A stretch of DNA of 64,000 bases from Pararhizobium arenae (GCF_001931685.1 NZ_MOOY01000003.1:288419-352418), one strand, 5' to 3'; shown: positions 15,000 through 23,350, numbered from the stretch's first letter. Notes: generated by a model not told the origin, from the sequence alone. Numbers and translations: made by a program.

Positions 15000-16927
15000 T
15001 TTCTGCTCCCGTCCGGCAATGTCACGGTAAACTGACTGCCTTTTTTTCTGCGATGAAAGGATACGCTGCCGCCGAGATGCTCGGCGCTCTTTTTCAGGAT
15101 GTAGAGACCGAGACCGCTGCCATAGGCCTGCTGGGGATGAAAGCGGCGGAACATCTGGAACAGCTGCTGCTCGTCCTGCTCCTGAATGCCGAGACCGTTG
15201 TCGACGACGCTCAGCACGAACTCCCCGTTTTCCTTGCGCGCGAGGATGCGCACCTCCGGCCTATCTTCTCCGGGGTCGCGGTATTTGAGCGCGTTGGAGA
15301 GCAGGTTGTCGATGATGATCTGGAAGCGGCTCGCCTTCTTGTGGATCGTGAGCGCGGATGGCACATCGATATGGATGTGGGTTTTCTGCTCCGTATCGAT
15401 GTAGCGCAGCCGCTCCACCGTATCGTTGACCACCTTGGCCACCGCGATCGGCGTTTCGGTCTCTTCCAGAACCTTGACGCGGGTCAGCAGGATGATGTTC
15501 TGGATCAGGCTGTCGAGCTTGCGGAAGCTCTTGTCGATGCGTTCGAGAACCGGCTTGAGATCCTTCGGGGAAACGCCGTCCTCGATCATGTCCTGGACGA
15601 TGGCGATCATGCCGATCGAGGACGCGATCGGCGAGCGCAGGTCGTGGGAGGTGCGATAGGAAAACTCTTCGAGTTCCGCATTCGCCTCCAGGATCTGCCG
15701 CTCGTGGCGCTTGCGTTCGGAGATGTCGCGCACGATGCCGCTGTAGAGCACCTGATGGCCGAGATTGACCTTGGCCACCGACAGATCGAGCGGAAAGGTG
15801 CTGCCATCCTTGCGTCGCCCCTCGACCTCGCGTCCGATGCCGATGATCCTGGGCCTGCTGGTCCGGTGATAGTTGCGGATGTATTGATCATGCTCGTGCC
15901 GATAGGGTTCCGGCATCAGCATCTTGACGTTCTGCGACATCATCTCCGCCGCCTTGTAGCCGAATATCCTCTCGCAGGCGGGATTGACCGACAGGATCTT
16001 GCCCTGGTCGTCTATGGTGATGAAGCCGTCGACCGCCGTGTCGATGATGGCGGCAAACCGCATCTGGCTTTCCGAGAGATCGCGCGCCGCGGCGCGCTGG
16101 CGTTGCGCCGTTCTCAGCGCATAGAGAATGAGAAAGGCGTAGGCGATGCCGGAGAACAGCAGTATGGCGATGAGCGTGGAGCGGGCATTGCCGGCCTCGG
16201 ACGCCGGAAGCTCCTCCGTGAACAGCGTTTCCTGCCGCATGAACTCAAAATAGGTCAGGAGCACGAGAAGCAGGTAGGTGGCGGCCGCGAGAAACGCCCC
16301 CATCATCGTGCGCTGGTAACCGAGATCTTCGGGGCGCGAGAAGATCAGGCCGATGGAAAGCGCCATGAAACTGATGGATGTCTGCGCCGACATGCGCGAC
16401 AGCGGCAGCCAGTCCTGCGTCGTGGTGGCATTCAGCAGATGCCCGATCTGAGCACTGGCGGCGATCATGAAAACCAGTCCGGCAAACAGCAGGCGGATGT
16501 GGGAATTGCGGCCGATCCGCAGTGTCAGCAGGATCGAGGCATTGATCAGGATCAGACAGAAGGCGGTATTGGCGGCCATGCGCCCGGCAGGCGCGGTGCC
16601 GCTCTGCATGAACGGCGTGATCAGCAGACGATCGATGCCTAGATCGGTCTTAAGAAAATGCTGTATCAGTATGGCGACTGCAAAGGCCACGACCACGCCG
16701 GAGAGCAGCGCCGACCACCTGCTGTATGCCGAATGCATCAAGGCCAGTGACAGTCCGCTCAGCACGAAACAGATGCTCGTGTTGAACTGCATCACAAACA
16801 TCATCGGAAATTGCGCCGCAAGTGCCGCGGGTTCGCTCAGCCAGAGGCCCATAACGGCGGCTCCCACGAGCATGCTGACACCGCCGGCGCATATGCTCAA
16901 TGGCTCCCATGTCGCGTCGCTCTGCAC
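14996..16927 (-). CDS. Membrane sensor histidine kinase with PAS domain
   Basis: The 643-residue protein has seven to eight hydrophobic helices in residues 12-275, a PAS domain (about 290-400, GFITIDDQGKILSVNPACERIFGY), a HisKA region with phospho-acceptor His in YRTSHDLRSPIAS, and a HATPase domain with N box (IIDNLLSNALKY), G1 (DNGLGI) and G2 (GSGLGLYI). It phosphorylates the overlapping receiver protein in the same operon. The membrane region is not one I can name, so the signal is unknown. The gene lies 84 bases from the end of ohrR, in the same direction. Confidence 0.9.
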   Translation of the reverse strand: MQSDATWEPLSICAGGVSMLVGAAVMGLWLSEPAALAAQFPMMFVMQFNTSICFVLSGLSLALMHSAYSRWSALLSGVVVAFAVAILIQHFLKTDLGIDRLLITPFMQSGTAPAGRMAANTAFCLILINASILLTLRIGRNSHIRLLFAGLVFMIAASAQIGHLLNATTTQDWLPLSRMSAQTSISFMALSIGLIFSRPEDLGYQRTMMGAFLAAATYLLLVLLTYFEFMRQETLFTEELPASEAGNARSTLIAILLFSGIAYAFLILYALRTAQRQRAAARDLSESQMRFAAIIDTAVDGFITIDDQGKILSVNPACERIFGYKAAEMMSQNVKMLMPEPYRHEHDQYIRNYHRTSRPRIIGIGREVEGRRKDGSTFPLDLSVAKVNLGHQVLYSGIVRDISERKRHERQILEANAELEEFSYRTSHDLRSPIASSIGMIAIVQDMIEDGVSPKDLKPVLERIDKSFRKLDSLIQNIILLTRVKVLEETETPIAVAKVVNDTVERLRYIDTEQKTHIHIDVPSALTIHKKASRFQIIIDNLLSNALKYRDPGEDRPEVRILARKENGEFVLSVVDNGLGIQEQDEQQLFQMFRRFHPQQAYGSGLGLYILKKSAEHLGGSVSFHRRKKGSQFTVTLPDGSRK

Positions 16928-17011
16928 CGGCCGCCTCTAGCAAGCGTGAATCGCTATTGTGAAGTTTAGCGCACCGGTTGCATATGGGAAGATCACAATT
17001 GACGTGAAGAA

Positions 17012-17503
17012 TCAGAATGATTGCTGCGCCTCATCCAGCCGGTCGGTGAGATTGCGCAGCAGATCGCGCAGATTTTCCGCTTCTTCTCGGCTGCATCCGG
17101 TGGCGGCGCCGATCTGCATCAGAATCCCGAAGGCCTCCTTCTTCAAGGCCTTGCCGGATGGCGTGAGGCGGATGATGACCTGCCGTTCGTCCTGCTTGTC
17201 GCGGGTGCGGCTGATGTGCCCAGCCGCTTCCAGGCGCTTGAGGAGAGGCGAGAGCGTGCCGGAATCGAGGCCGAGTTCCTCGCCGATCGCCTTTACGGTC
17301 ATTTCATCTGTCTGCCAAAGCGACAGAAGCACCAGATATTGCGGATAGGTCAGCCCGAAGCGCTCCAGCATGGGCTTGTAGGTTCGCGTAAAGGCATGGG
17401 CGGCAGAATAGATCGCAAAGCAAAGCTGCCTCTCCGGCGCCAGCATGGCGTCGTCGATTCCGGCCGGGGGTAGGGTTTCCTGTGCGTCCTTCATGATCGA
17501 CAT
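17012..17503 (-). CDS. ohrR: OhrR, MarR-family organic peroxide sensor
   Basis: The MarR-type winged-helix repressor has about 163 residues from ATG 17503 (an ATG at 17494 is also possible; neither has a strong ribosome binding site). The reactive cysteine of OhrR is Cys28 in ERQLCFAIYSA. A second cysteine at 137 (TGCSREE) lies at the spacing seen in two-Cys OhrR proteins. Oxidation by organic hydroperoxides releases DNA and induces ohr. It is divergent from ohr at 17645, with a long palindrome between them at 17533-17564, the standard OhrR/Ohr arrangement. Confidence 0.93.
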   Translation of the reverse strand: MSIMKDAQETLPPAGIDDAMLAPERQLCFAIYSAAHAFTRTYKPMLERFGLTYPQYLVLLSLWQTDEMTVKAIGEELGLDSGTLSPLLKRLEAAGHISRTRDKQDERQVIIRLTPSGKALKKEAFGILMQIGAATGCSREEAENLRDLLRNLTDRLDEAQQSF

Positions 17504-17532
17504 TATCGCAAAACAAAAAAATAATGCAATTT

Positions 17533-17564
17533 GCAAAATCATATTGCGCGCAATTTAATTTTGC
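17533..17564. promoter_or_regulatory. Probable OhrR operator
   Basis: A 32-bp imperfect palindrome is centred at 17548.5. The outer arms are GCAAAAT and ATTTTGC and the core is ATTGCGCGCAAT, a perfect 12-mer. It lies 30 bases upstream of ohrR and 80 upstream of ohr, the right place to repress both. OhrR sites in alphaproteobacteria are A/T-rich dyads with CAAT/ATTG cores, which agrees. Confidence 0.8.
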
Positions 17565-17644
17565 GATATTTAAAAATCCATCGGCGGAGAAAATGCCTGC
17601 CGAGCCAGTTTCACGCCTTTCAGATCGAACCCAAGGAGACCATC

Positions 17645-18067
17645 ATGCCCATTCTTTACACCACCAAGGCATCCGCTACTGGCGGTCGTGCTGGCCGCGC
17701 CGTCTCGGAAGATGGCGTTCTCGATGTAACGCTGACGGTTCCCAAGGAACTCGGCGGCGACGGTGCCCGCGGCACCAACCCCGAGCAGCTGTTTGCAGCC
17801 GGTTATTCCGCCTGCTTCCTCGGCGCGCTGAAGTTTGTCGCCGGCAAGGAAAAGGTAAAGATCTCAGAAGAAACGACGGTCACCGCGACCGTTGGCATCG
17901 GCCCGCGCGAAGACGGCACCGGTTTCGGCATCGAAGTCTCGCTCTCCGTCAATATTCCCGGCGTCGATCGCGAAACCGGTGAGAAGCTGGTGGCTGCAGC
18001 GCACATCGTCTGCCCCTACAGCCACGCCATGCGCACCTCGACCGAAGTCTCGGCGACACTCGCCTGA
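17645..18067 (+). CDS. ohr: Ohr, organic hydroperoxide resistance peroxiredoxin
   Basis: The 140-residue protein of the Ohr/OsmC fold reduces organic hydroperoxides with lipoyl-type thiol donors. The catalytic cysteines are Cys57 (GYSACFLGAL) and Cys123 (IVCPYSHA); Glu47 and an N-terminal arginine (Arg15 or Arg18) are the partners in known structures. Length and start (MPILYTT) match the family exactly. The ribosome binding site AAGGAG lies eight bases upstream. It is divergently paired with ohrR and ends at a strong terminator. Confidence 0.96.
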   Translation: MPILYTTKASATGGRAGRAVSEDGVLDVTLTVPKELGGDGARGTNPEQLFAAGYSACFLGALKFVAGKEKVKISEETTVTATVGIGPREDGTGFGIEVSLSVNIPGVDRETGEKLVAAAHIVCPYSHAMRTSTEVSATLA

Positions 18068-18094
18068 TTTCACGTCTCAGGACGCGACCACAAG

Positions 18095-18127
18095 CCCCGG
18101 CCCGGAGAACCGCGCCGGGGTTTTCTT
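18095..18127 (+). terminator. Rho-independent terminator of ohr
   Basis: The stem CCCCGGC/GCCGGGG is followed by TTTTCTT, 28 bases after the ohr stop codon. Confidence 0.85.
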
Positions 18128-18273
18128 GTGATGCGGCGCCACTTTTGGCACGGGACCGGCGACTTCACAGAAGGTCATGCCAAAGGCGACATGGATGCCG
18201 TTTTAGGAGATGCTGAAGTTCTTGATCCGTGCCACTCTTTCGCCGGCAAGGGTGTGCCTGGGAGAGGGGGAGC

Positions 18274-19008
18274 ATGTCCGATATCGACGTCGAACCGATG
18301 GATATCCTTGAGGCCATCAGCGGCATGCTGTCGGCAACGGCGGCGGATGCCTGCACGGCGATTTTCCGCAGCCTTCTCGATCGCTGCGGCATCGATACGT
18401 TTGCAGCCGGCGAAATCGATCTGCGCAATCGCGCCCGCGCGGTTTTTCATGTCATCGACTGGCCGGAGGACTGGCGGCGTTACTACTTCGCTTCCGGGCT
18501 GGTGAACCGCGATCCGCTGCTGGATGCGCTGGAAAACCGCGCAGGCCCATTCACATGGGTCGAGCTCCGCGCCGATCGCACCTTGCCCCGTCTTGGGACC
18601 GAAGCGCTGGACAAGGCGGCTGAGGCAGGCTGGATCGACGGTCTCGTCGTGCCCGTTCCGCGCGGCGGCCAGCGGGTCGGCATCATCAGCATCGTTGCCC
18701 GCCGCAGCCTCATCTCAGAGCGGCACAAGCTGCTGCTGCCGCCGCTCTGCATCTGTTTCCATGAACGCTTGCGTGGCCTGATCGCAGGCCATGCCCTGCC
18801 GGTCGCCCCGGCGGGCCTTACCGCCCGCGAGCTGGATTGCCTGCCGCTCGTTTCCAAGGGATTATCGGACCGGCAGATCGCCGCCGAACTGTCGATCTCG
18901 ATCTCCACCGCGCACGAGCATGTTGAAAACGCCCGCAAGCGTTTCGAGGCGGCAACCCGCGCCGAGCTTGTCGCCGCCGCCGTTTCCCTGGGCGTGATCC
19001 ATTTCTGA
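18274..19008 (+). CDS. LuxR-family regulator with autoinducer-binding domain (solo)
   Basis: The 244-residue protein from ATG 18274 (GAGAGGGGG upstream) has an N-terminal autoinducer-binding domain (about 15-165), with aromatic and acidic residues typical of acyl-homoserine-lactone pockets (WPEDWRRYYFASGLVNRDPLLDA: Trp, Tyr, Asp). The C-terminal LuxR helix-turn-helix includes LTARELDCLPLVSKGLSDRQIA. No luxI synthase is present within the window, so it is a solo or its synthase is elsewhere. It may sense self or foreign signals. A lux-box-like inverted repeat follows the gene. Confidence 0.9.
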   Translation: MSDIDVEPMDILEAISGMLSATAADACTAIFRSLLDRCGIDTFAAGEIDLRNRARAVFHVIDWPEDWRRYYFASGLVNRDPLLDALENRAGPFTWVELRADRTLPRLGTEALDKAAEAGWIDGLVVPVPRGGQRVGIISIVARRSLISERHKLLLPPLCICFHERLRGLIAGHALPVAPAGLTARELDCLPLVSKGLSDRQIAAELSISISTAHEHVENARKRFEAATRAELVAAAVSLGVIHF

Positions 19009-19322
19009 TGGTGCGAAAACGGGTGTCGCGCACGCGCAACGCGCTTTGATTGTGTTTGCGAAAAATGCCGTTTTTTTATGCGCTACCCCTAAAATAGAGG
19101 GTATTGCTTCAGGCGGATGGTGCTAAGATTTTTCTGGGGTCCGGAGGATGTCGATCTGGTCACAAGGCAAACAAGCAATCCTCCCCGTATTTCAAATCTT
19201 TTCAAAACGATAGCTTAATGCTTCGGACTCCGCTCGCCTGCCGGTCGAATTTCGAGAGTCATGAGGGCTGCGACCACGGCGAGGGAGGAGAGACCAGGCC
19301 GGCGCACCGAGATGCGCCGGCG
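19009..19322. other. Non-coding stretch with a lux-box-like inverted repeat
   Basis: At 19084-19103 there is TACCC, ten A/T-rich bases, then GGGTA, which is about the size of a lux box. Farther on, GGAGGAT near 19144 and ATCCTCC near 19178 can pair across a 30-base loop. I find no frame resembling a LuxI synthase and no other gene. The stretch ends with the hairpin at 19299-19320. Confidence 0.45.
19299..19320 (-). terminator. Hairpin just after higA
   Basis: A perfect 8-bp stem (CCGGCGCA/TGCGCCGG) with a 6-base loop lies two bases beyond the higA stop codon. There is no T run on the minus strand, so termination is inferred from position. Confidence 0.45.
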
Positions 19323-19622
19323 TCAGGCTGCTTCCATTTCAGGAATGGTTTCCAGCTCTTTGGCCAGCATCGGCGCCTGTATTTTCAGATCGTAGCTTGC
19401 CTGCATATTCAGCCAGAATTGAGGGGTCGTCCGAAAGAACCGCGCAAGGCGCAGGGCCGTATCCGGAGTGATGCCGGTCTGCTGGCTCGCAATCCGCTCG
19501 ATACGAGTACGGGGAACCTTGAGAATTTTGGCGAGCGCGCCCGCGCTCATGCCAAGCGGCTCGAGATAGAGCTCCCGCAGGACCTCGCCAGGATGTATCG
19601 CCGGGCCGTTGTTAGCGGACAT
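19323..19622 (-). CDS. higA: HigA-type antitoxin
   Basis: The 99-residue Xre-family protein begins with the HigA signature (PAIHPGEVLRELYLEPLGMS), followed by a helix-turn-helix (ALAKILKVPRTRIERIASQQ) and the C-terminal TPQFWLNMQASYDL segment seen in HigA/VapI antitoxins. It neutralises the upstream HigB and represses the operon. It starts 14 bases after the higB stop, giving the toxin-first order normal for higBA. Confidence 0.92.
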   Translation of the reverse strand: MSANNGPAIHPGEVLRELYLEPLGMSAGALAKILKVPRTRIERIASQQTGITPDTALRLARFFRTTPQFWLNMQASYDLKIQAPMLAKELETIPEMEAA

Positions 19623-19636
19623 GATCTTTCCTCGGA

Positions 19637-19918
19637 TTAGTGATAATCGACGATTTCGACGTTATCGGCACCATCATCTTTCCACACGAAGCAAATGCGC
19701 CACTGTTTGTTGATACGGATCGAGTGCTGACCAGCGCGATCTCCGGAGAGCTTTTCGAGCCGATTTCCGGGCGGCGATCTCAAGTCGTTCAAATCAACGG
19801 CTGCATCGAGTAGAGCAAGTAGTAGCTGGCTTCTGCGCACCAGATCTGGTGGAAATCCCTTTCTGACCGATCCGTCATTGATGGAAGCCGTAAACTTGTC
19901 GTTGAACGAGCGTATCAT
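19637..19918 (-). CDS. higB: HigB-type mRNA interferase toxin
   Basis: The 93-residue RelE-superfamily toxin has the family motifs: an N-terminal MIRSF, LNDLRSPPGNRLEKLSGDRAG, and the conserved QHSIRINKQWRICFVW segment holding the basic and aromatic residues for ribosome-dependent mRNA cleavage. It ends VEIVDYH, as most HigB proteins do. It looks full length. It is first in the operon with higA, behind an extended operator dyad at 19932-19958. Confidence 0.92.
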   Translation of the reverse strand: MIRSFNDKFTASINDGSVRKGFPPDLVRRSQLLLALLDAAVDLNDLRSPPGNRLEKLSGDRAGQHSIRINKQWRICFVWKDDGADNVEIVDYH

Positions 19919-19931
19919 CTTTACTTCTTCT

Positions 19932-19958
19932 GTTGTGTATCATACGGTGATACGCAAC
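19932..19958. promoter_or_regulatory. higBA operator
   Basis: Two nested inverted repeats share one centre: GTATCA and TGATAC flank TACGG, with outer arms GTTG and CAAC one base farther out. It lies 14 bases upstream of the higB start, consistent with autoregulation by HigA. Confidence 0.75.
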
Positions 19959-19993
19959 TCTGTCAAGCCTACCATGATCCGGATTTGAAGGCG

Positions 19994-21559
19994 TTACCGC
20001 TTCAGGCTCCCCAGAATGCCGCGCACCAGGGCGCGTCCGAGCGAGTTTGCCATGCTGCGGGCCGCCGATTTCATGGCTGCTTCCACAACCGTTTCGCGCT
20101 GGCGGCCCGGGCTTGCCGAGCGGGGGCGGGGTGTGCCGCTGGTCGGCGCGCTGTCGTTGCCGAAGCCGGGCAGGGTCCAGATGCTGCCGCCGCCTGAGGA
20201 TTGTTCGGCTGCTTCCTCTTCGGCTTTCTTTGCCTCTTCCACCTGCTGCGCGGCCTGGGCGGCCTTCTTCGCCAGCATTTCGTAGGCCGACTCGCGGTCG
20301 AAATCCTCGTCATAGAGCCCGGCGACGGGACTGATCTTCATCACATGGGCGCGCTCTTCCGTCGTTAGCGGGCCGACCCGGCTGGCCGGTGGGCGGATCA
20401 GCGTGCGCTCGACCATCGAAGGCGCACCCTTGCCTTCAAGCGTCGAGACCAGCGCCTCGCCTGTGCCGAGATTGGTGATGACGGTGGCGCAGTCGAATTC
20501 GGGGTTGGGGCGGAACGTGTCGGCCGCCGTCTTCACCGCCTTCTGCTCGCGTGGCGTATAGGCGCGCAGCGCATGCTGCACGCGGTTGCCGAGCTGCGCA
20601 AGCACGGTTTCCGGCACGTCGAGCGGGTTCTGCGTGACGAAATAGACGCCGACGCCCTTGGAGCGGATGAGGCGCACGACCTGTTCAACCCGCTCGATCA
20701 GCACCTTCGGCGCATCGTTGAACAGCAGATGGGCTTCGTCGAAGAAGAAGACGAGCTTCGGCTTGTCGGCATCGCCGACTTCCGGCAGCACTTCGAAGAG
20801 TTCGGACAGCATCCAGAGCAGGAAGGTGCCGTAGAGGCGCGGGTTCATCATAAGCTTGTCGGCGGCCAGCACCGAGATCGCGCCACGGCCGTCATTGGTG
20901 GTGCGCATGATGTCGGAAATCTTGAGCGCCGGCTCGCCGAAGAAATGCTCGGCGCCCTGCTGTTCCAGAATCAGAAGCTCGCGCTGGATCGAGCCGACCG
21001 AGGCCTTTGAGATGAAGCCGAACTGGTTGGACAGTTCCGACGCATTGTCACCCATGTAGGTGAGCAGCGACTGCAGGTCCTTCATGTCGAGGAGCGGCAG
21101 CCCGCCCTTGTCGGCGATCTTGAAGGCGATGTTCAGGACGCCCTCTTGCGCATCCGTCGCGTTCATCAGCCGCGACAGCAGCAGCGGGCCCATTTCCGAC
21201 ATGGTGGTGCGGACGCGGTGGCCCTTTTCGCCGTAGAGATCCCAGAAAATCACCGGGAATTCCTGGAAGTCGTAGGGTTCGAGGCCGATCTGCTGGGCGC
21301 GTTTCAGGAGGAAATCCTTGGGCTCGCCCATGGCGCCGATGCCGGAAAGGTCGCCCTTCACGTCGGCGCAAAACACCGGAACGCCGGCATTGGAAAAACC
21401 TTCGGCAAGGATCTGCAGCGTAATCGTCTTGCCGGTGCCGGTGGCGCCGGTGACGAGGCCATGGCGGTTGCCGAATTTCAGGTCGAGATATTCGGGCTTG
21501 TTGTTGGTATCGTCCGGCTTGCGGCTGGTGCCGATATAGAGTTTCCCGTCCTCGATCAT
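19994..21559 (-). CDS. HerA-like ATPase (DUF853, YjgR type)
   Basis: The product is about 521 residues. I place the start at ATG 21559 because GGAGAAGG precedes it by five bases; an ATG at 21574 is the alternative. Walker A is GATGTGKT and Walker [13 protein letters not shown], with a downstream VTQNPLDVP sensor-like segment. The protein belongs to the DUF853 branch of HerA/FtsK-like hexameric ATPases, related to E. coli YjgR. Its role is unsettled; DNA translocation or repair is suspected from the fold. The last 80 residues are a low-complexity linker (Ala/Glu-rich helix, then Ser/Gly/Pro) and a basic end. Confidence 0.85.
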   Translation of the reverse strand: MIEDGKLYIGTSRKPDDTNNKPEYLDLKFGNRHGLVTGATGTGKTITLQILAEGFSNAGVPVFCADVKGDLSGIGAMGEPKDFLLKRAQQIGLEPYDFQEFPVIFWDLYGEKGHRVRTTMSEMGPLLLSRLMNATDAQEGVLNIAFKIADKGGLPLLDMKDLQSLLTYMGDNASELSNQFGFISKASVGSIQRELLILEQQGAEHFFGEPALKISDIMRTTNDGRGAISVLAADKLMMNPRLYGTFLLWMLSELFEVLPEVGDADKPKLVFFFDEAHLLFNDAPKVLIERVEQVVRLIRSKGVGVYFVTQNPLDVPETVLAQLGNRVQHALRAYTPREQKAVKTAADTFRPNPEFDCATVITNLGTGEALVSTLEGKGAPSMVERTLIRPPASRVGPLTTEERAHVMKISPVAGLYDEDFDRESAYEMLAKKAAQAAQQVEEAKKAEEEAAEQSSGGGSIWTLPGFGNDSAPTSGTPRPRSASPGRQRETVVEAAMKSAARSMANSLGRALVRGILGSLKR

Positions 21560-21820
21560 CGCGGCCTTCTCCATGGTTCGGCGGCAGGCAACGAGCTTAA
21601 GGCCGTGCCGCAATCCTGTGTCGTCGGATAGTTATAGGAGGGGAAATTGCGGGCGGCAACTGGCGGATTCATCTTGGAAAAACGTCACCGGATTGCCATC
21701 ACCGCATTGTATTTCCTGACGCATTGTAAATGGCGCCAAGCCATGAAACGATATCGGCAATGGCTGGGGACGAAGCGCTGAGAAGACGCTGACCGCCGCT
21801 TGAGTTTCGATTTCGAATAA

Positions 21821-21843
21821 TTTACGTTCACGTACACGTCAAA
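21821..21843. promoter_or_regulatory. Dyad with three ACGT cores upstream of the small Gly-rich protein gene
   Basis: Three ACGT tetramers at 21824, 21830 and 21836 are spaced exactly six bases apart and flanked by TT and AA, giving a dyad centred at 21831.5. It lies 20 bases upstream of the start codon at 21864, overlapping the likely ribosome binding or promoter zone. MerR-type LiuR sites are ACGT-based dyads of similar look, but the cognate regulator here is unknown. Confidence 0.55.
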
Positions 21844-21863
21844 ATTAACGAGGAGATTTCACC

Positions 21864-22259
21864 ATGAACGAACTGATCCAGCGCGTCGTCGACAATGTCG
21901 GCATCGACCCGGCAACCGCCGAAAAGGCGATCGGCATGATGCTCGGCTTCCTGCAGCGCGAAGCCGCCGACGGCCCGGTTGCCCGCATGATCGAAGCGAT
22001 CCCCGGCGCGACCGAGATGGTTGCGAAATTCAACGGCGAAGGCTCGGGCGGCGGTGGGCTGCTCGGCGGTCTGCTGAGCGCCGTCGGCGCCGGCGGTGGC
22101 GTCATGGCGCTCGGCCAGCAGCTGATGAGCCAGGGTCTTGGCATGGGCGAGATCACCTCGCTCGCCAAGGAAACCATCGGCTATGCCAAGGAGCATGCCG
22201 GCGAGGAAACCGTCGACGAAGTCGTCAACTCGGTTCCGGGCCTCAGCCAGTTCGTCTGA
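21864..22259 (+). CDS. Small Gly-rich helical protein, possible DUF2267-like
   Basis: The 131-residue soluble protein starts at ATG 21864 behind GAGGAG. Its N-terminal helical part (NELIQRVVDNVGIDPATAEK, with AIGMMLGFLQREA) resembles the DUF2267/DUF937-type helix pairs found in small stress proteins. A Gly-rich hinge (residues 60-85) and a second helical half (ITSLAKETIGYAKEHAGEETVDEVV) follow. No catalytic motif is visible. It is monocistronic, with its own operator-like dyad upstream and a strong terminator downstream, so its expression is probably tightly regulated. Confidence 0.82.
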   Translation: MNELIQRVVDNVGIDPATAEKAIGMMLGFLQREAADGPVARMIEAIPGATEMVAKFNGEGSGGGGLLGGLLSAVGAGGGVMALGQQLMSQGLGMGEITSLAKETIGYAKEHAGEETVDEVVNSVPGLSQFV

Positions 22260-22278
22260 TCCCATCGCTTTGAAATGA

Positions 22279-22311
22279 AAACGGCGGCCCCGGGTTCCAG
22301 GGCCGCCGTTT
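22279..22311. terminator. Bidirectional rho-independent terminator
   Basis: A perfect 12-bp stem (AAACGGCGGCCC/GGGCCGCCGTTT) with a 9-base loop, bounded by A and T tracts, sits between convergent genes and serves both. Confidence 0.88.
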
Positions 22312-22326
22312 GCGTTTGTCGAGATG

Positions 22327-23220
22327 TCACTCGGGCTTGGCGGAGCCGATACCCTCGAGTTCGGCGACGGTTTCCGCCGACAGCGTGATATCGGCAACCG
22401 CCAGATTCTCCCGGAGATGGGCGCGCGACGAGGTGCCGGGGATCAGCAGGATGTTCGGGGCACGCTGCAGGAGCCAGGCAAGCGCCACCTGCATCGGCGT
22501 CGCGCCGAGTTTTGCCGCGACATCCGAGAGCGTCGAGGACTGCAGCGGCGAGAAACCGCCGAGCGGGAAGAACGGCACATAGGGCGTGCCGGCAGCCGCC
22601 AGCTCCTCGATCAGCGGATCATCCGCACGATGCGCGAGATTGTAGAGGTTCTGCACGCAGACGATGTCGGTGATCTTGCGCCCATCGGCTACCTGCTTCG
22701 AGGTGACGTTCGAAAGGCCGATGTGCTTGATCAGGCCTTGGCGCTGCAGATCGGCGAGCACGCTCAACGGTTCTTCCAGCGAGCCTTCCTCCGGTCCGTA
22801 CGTTCCGTGCATCGAGCGCAGGTTCACCACCTCGATCACATCGAGGCCGAGATTCCGGAGATTGTCGTGGATCGCCTGCGTCAAGGCTTCCTTCGAGAAA
22901 GCCGGGTTCCAGGAGGCATCCTCGCCCCTGACGGCACCGACCTTGGTGACGATGACGAGATCGTCCTTGTAGGGATGCAACGCTTCTTTGATAATCTGGT
23001 TGGTGACATGCGGACCGTAGAAATCGCTGGTATCGATGTGATCGACGCCGCTTTCAATGGCTTCGCGCAGCACCGCGACAGCCTCGGCGCGATCCTTCGG
23101 CGGGCCGAAGACACCCTTGCCGGCAAGCTGCATGGCGCCGTAGCCGAGACGTTTGACGGTACGGTCGCCGAGCGTGTAAGTGCCGGATTTTTCTAGATTG
23201 GACGTTTGCATACTGGACAT
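22327..23220 (-). CDS. pdxI: Aldo/keto reductase, PdxI/YdbC-type pyridoxal reductase
   Basis: The 297-residue TIM-barrel oxidoreductase resembles E. coli YdbC (PdxI), which reduces pyridoxal to pyridoxine with NADPH in B6 salvage. Shared stretches include LGYGAMQLAGKGVFGPP, DTSDFYGPHVTNQIIKEAL, RNLGLDVIEVVNLR and LIPGTSSRAHLRENLA. The catalytic Asp, Tyr (DFYG) and Lys (VTKVG) are present; the usual His position reads Asn/Leu, as in YdbC itself. It stands alone behind an inverted repeat (23260-23281) and ends at the shared terminator. Confidence 0.88.
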   Translation of the reverse strand: MSSMQTSNLEKSGTYTLGDRTVKRLGYGAMQLAGKGVFGPPKDRAEAVAVLREAIESGVDHIDTSDFYGPHVTNQIIKEALHPYKDDLVIVTKVGAVRGEDASWNPAFSKEALTQAIHDNLRNLGLDVIEVVNLRSMHGTYGPEEGSLEEPLSVLADLQRQGLIKHIGLSNVTSKQVADGRKITDIVCVQNLYNLAHRADDPLIEELAAAGTPYVPFFPLGGFSPLQSSTLSDVAAKLGATPMQVALAWLLQRAPNILLIPGTSSRAHLRENLAVADITLSAETVAELEGIGSAKPE

Positions 23221-23259
23221 GGGATTTACCTCCGTTTCAGGACATGAGGTAAGATAGCT

Positions 23260-23281
23260 CGATTATTGTTTTCGATAATCG
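23260..23281. promoter_or_regulatory. Inverted repeat upstream of pdxI, possible LysR-type operator
   Basis: CGATTAT, eight bases, then ATAATCG lies 40 bases upstream of the pdxI start. It is an A/T-rich dyad of the size LysR or TetR proteins bind. No divergent regulator gene is next to it; the next gene is an MFS transporter on the same strand. Confidence 0.5.
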
Positions 23282-23350
23282 GGATGGAGCCGCATGGGTT
23301 GTTCGCTTTTCTGCACAATCATCAAGCCCGATCCGTGCGCGGCGGATGTG

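Noticed and set aside
15053-16642. 529-codon plus-strand frame opposite the histidine kinase
   Set aside because: Antisense to a gene with complete kinase motifs; no start signal.
19104-19640. 178-codon plus-strand frame after the LuxR gene, considered as a luxI remnant
   Set aside because: No LuxI residues (conserved Arg, Phe, Trp, Asp, Glu pattern) are present, and most of it is antisense to higA.
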